Assembly: GCF_004025585.1 (NCBI RefSeq)
Contig: NZ_QTZO01000006.1
Span: 170,617-234,616 of the forward strand
Direction of reading: 5' to 3'
DNA length: 64,000 nt
Origin: Pseudodesulfovibrio sp. S3
GTDB taxonomy: Bacteria; Desulfobacterota; Desulfovibrionia; Desulfovibrionales; Desulfovibrionaceae
The notes under the pieces were generated by a model. It saw only the letters and a list, made by a program, of their open reading frames with translations, did not search any database and had not been told where the DNA came from. Below, one piece after another: positions 63,600-64,000 of this stretch. A program made the translations under genes and the position numbers. Numbering within the stretch: the stretch's first letter is position 1; every line of letters starts with the position of its first letter.

Positions 63600-64000
63600 G
63601 GAATCTCCTTCTTTCATCTGGGCGTTATGGGCTGATCAGCAATATCATGTAAGTACGTAAGTGTCATGCGAAGTTCAAACAGCATTGAGCACTGTCGCGA
63701 TTTTGTGAGCGTAATGTCGTCTCGACGGGCTCGCCGGTCTGCCGACAGCCTCCTTCGGAGAGAGCAGGGCGCTGCCCTGCACCCGCCCAAGGCCGGGGGC
63801 CTTGGGAATCCCATAGCTCGCTCCGCTCGAAGGTGCGCGGTGGCGTGGGGACGTGCCGTGGCTGCGCCAAGAAAAAGCTTCCGGGAAACGCACGGGCCTC
63901 GGCTGATACGCGCCCTTCGGGACGCTCTCTTGCCGAGGCCCGCACGTTTCCCGGAAGCGGTTGCCGACGCCGCCTGGCGGGGGTTGGGGGCTTTGGGAGA
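63600..64000. other. intergenic right end with a large inverted repeat
   Basis: No gene is supported in the last 400 bp. Open frames here are short, overlapping on both strands and G+C driven. The region contains a 25-bp paired inverted repeat at 63877-63958. Confidence 0.5.
63877..63958. repeat. large interrupted inverted repeat
   Basis: The arms GCTTCCGGGAAACG-CA-CGGGCCTCGGC (63877-63903) and its counterpart (63932-63958) pair over 14 + 11 bp with a symmetrical 2-base mismatch. A 28-base loop contains a smaller GCGCCC-TTC-GGGACGC-like hairpin. No reading frame explains it. Confidence 0.7.

Overview
The window is about 64 kb of chromosome with roughly 58% G+C and dense, ordinary housekeeping content. 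It most resembles a sulfate-reducing member of the Desulfovibrionales (Desulfovibrio / Pseudodesulfovibrio type). The main evidence is the aro-phe-tyr-trp supercluster that begins with the archaeal-type enzymes ADTH synthase and 3-dehydroquinate synthase II. The ispE / tRNA-Gln / prs / rplY / pth / carD / rho string, a nickel superoxide dismutase and the many PAS/GGDEF/EAL signalling proteins fit the same group. I see no prophage, insertion sequence, CRISPR array or integrase. The assignment is an inference from gene content.

Layout. 1-5.5 kb: MscS channel (cut by the window edge), ADP-forming acyl-CoA synthetase, a tautomerase and a sensor kinase. 5.6-9.2 kb (minus): macrodomain protein, hslV, hslU and an agmatinase-family enzyme. 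9.3-17.2 kb: receiver-kinase hybrid, ClC channel, ribF, M48/TPR protease, rho, carD. 17.2-22.4 kb (minus): pth, rplY, prs, tRNA-Gln, ispE, DegP-type protease. 22.6-23.7 kb: exported Ni-SOD, tRNA-Arg, CGGC protein. 24-29.7 kb (minus): large PAS/GAF kinase, DEAD-box helicase, infA, RRM protein. 29.8-36.7 kb: phenylacetate-CoA ligase / BNR-sialidase / small protein operon, prepilin peptidase, BON lipoprotein, GT39-like membrane protein. 37-49 kb (minus): the twelve-gene aromatic amino-acid operon. 49.3-52.4 kb: amtB, a PII protein and an EAL protein. 52.5-64 kb: metK, panD, panC, an XRE/DUF2975 pair, a degenerate double-GGDEF/TPR protein, a CAP_ED protein, a Ste24 protease, a TPR protein, an NHL protein divergent from a LysR regulator, and a lipoprotein.

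The most interesting signal is regulatory. The aromatic operon appears to carry two nested ribosome-sensing attenuators. The first, upstream of the whole operon (48845-49015), has an unannotated 31-codon leader peptide in which nine of eleven consecutive codons are Tyr, Phe or Trp, followed by a strong terminator and a competing antiterminator pairing. The second lies between tyrA and trpE (43670-43777). It has no separate leader peptide: the tyrA gene itself ends with three consecutive Trp codons, and directly after its stop codon come three mutually exclusive pairing segments ending in a terminator. The predicted logic is that shortage of any aromatic amino acid opens the whole operon, while shortage of tryptophan is further required to pass from tyrA into trpEGDCFBA.

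Other notable points are a Ni-SOD whose metal-binding His1 would be exposed by a secretory signal cleavage, a PII protein lacking the uridylylation tyrosine next to a sigma-54-driven amtB, a family of stop-codon-proximal palindromic repeats with compensatory base changes, and a large unexplained inverted repeat at the right end of the window.
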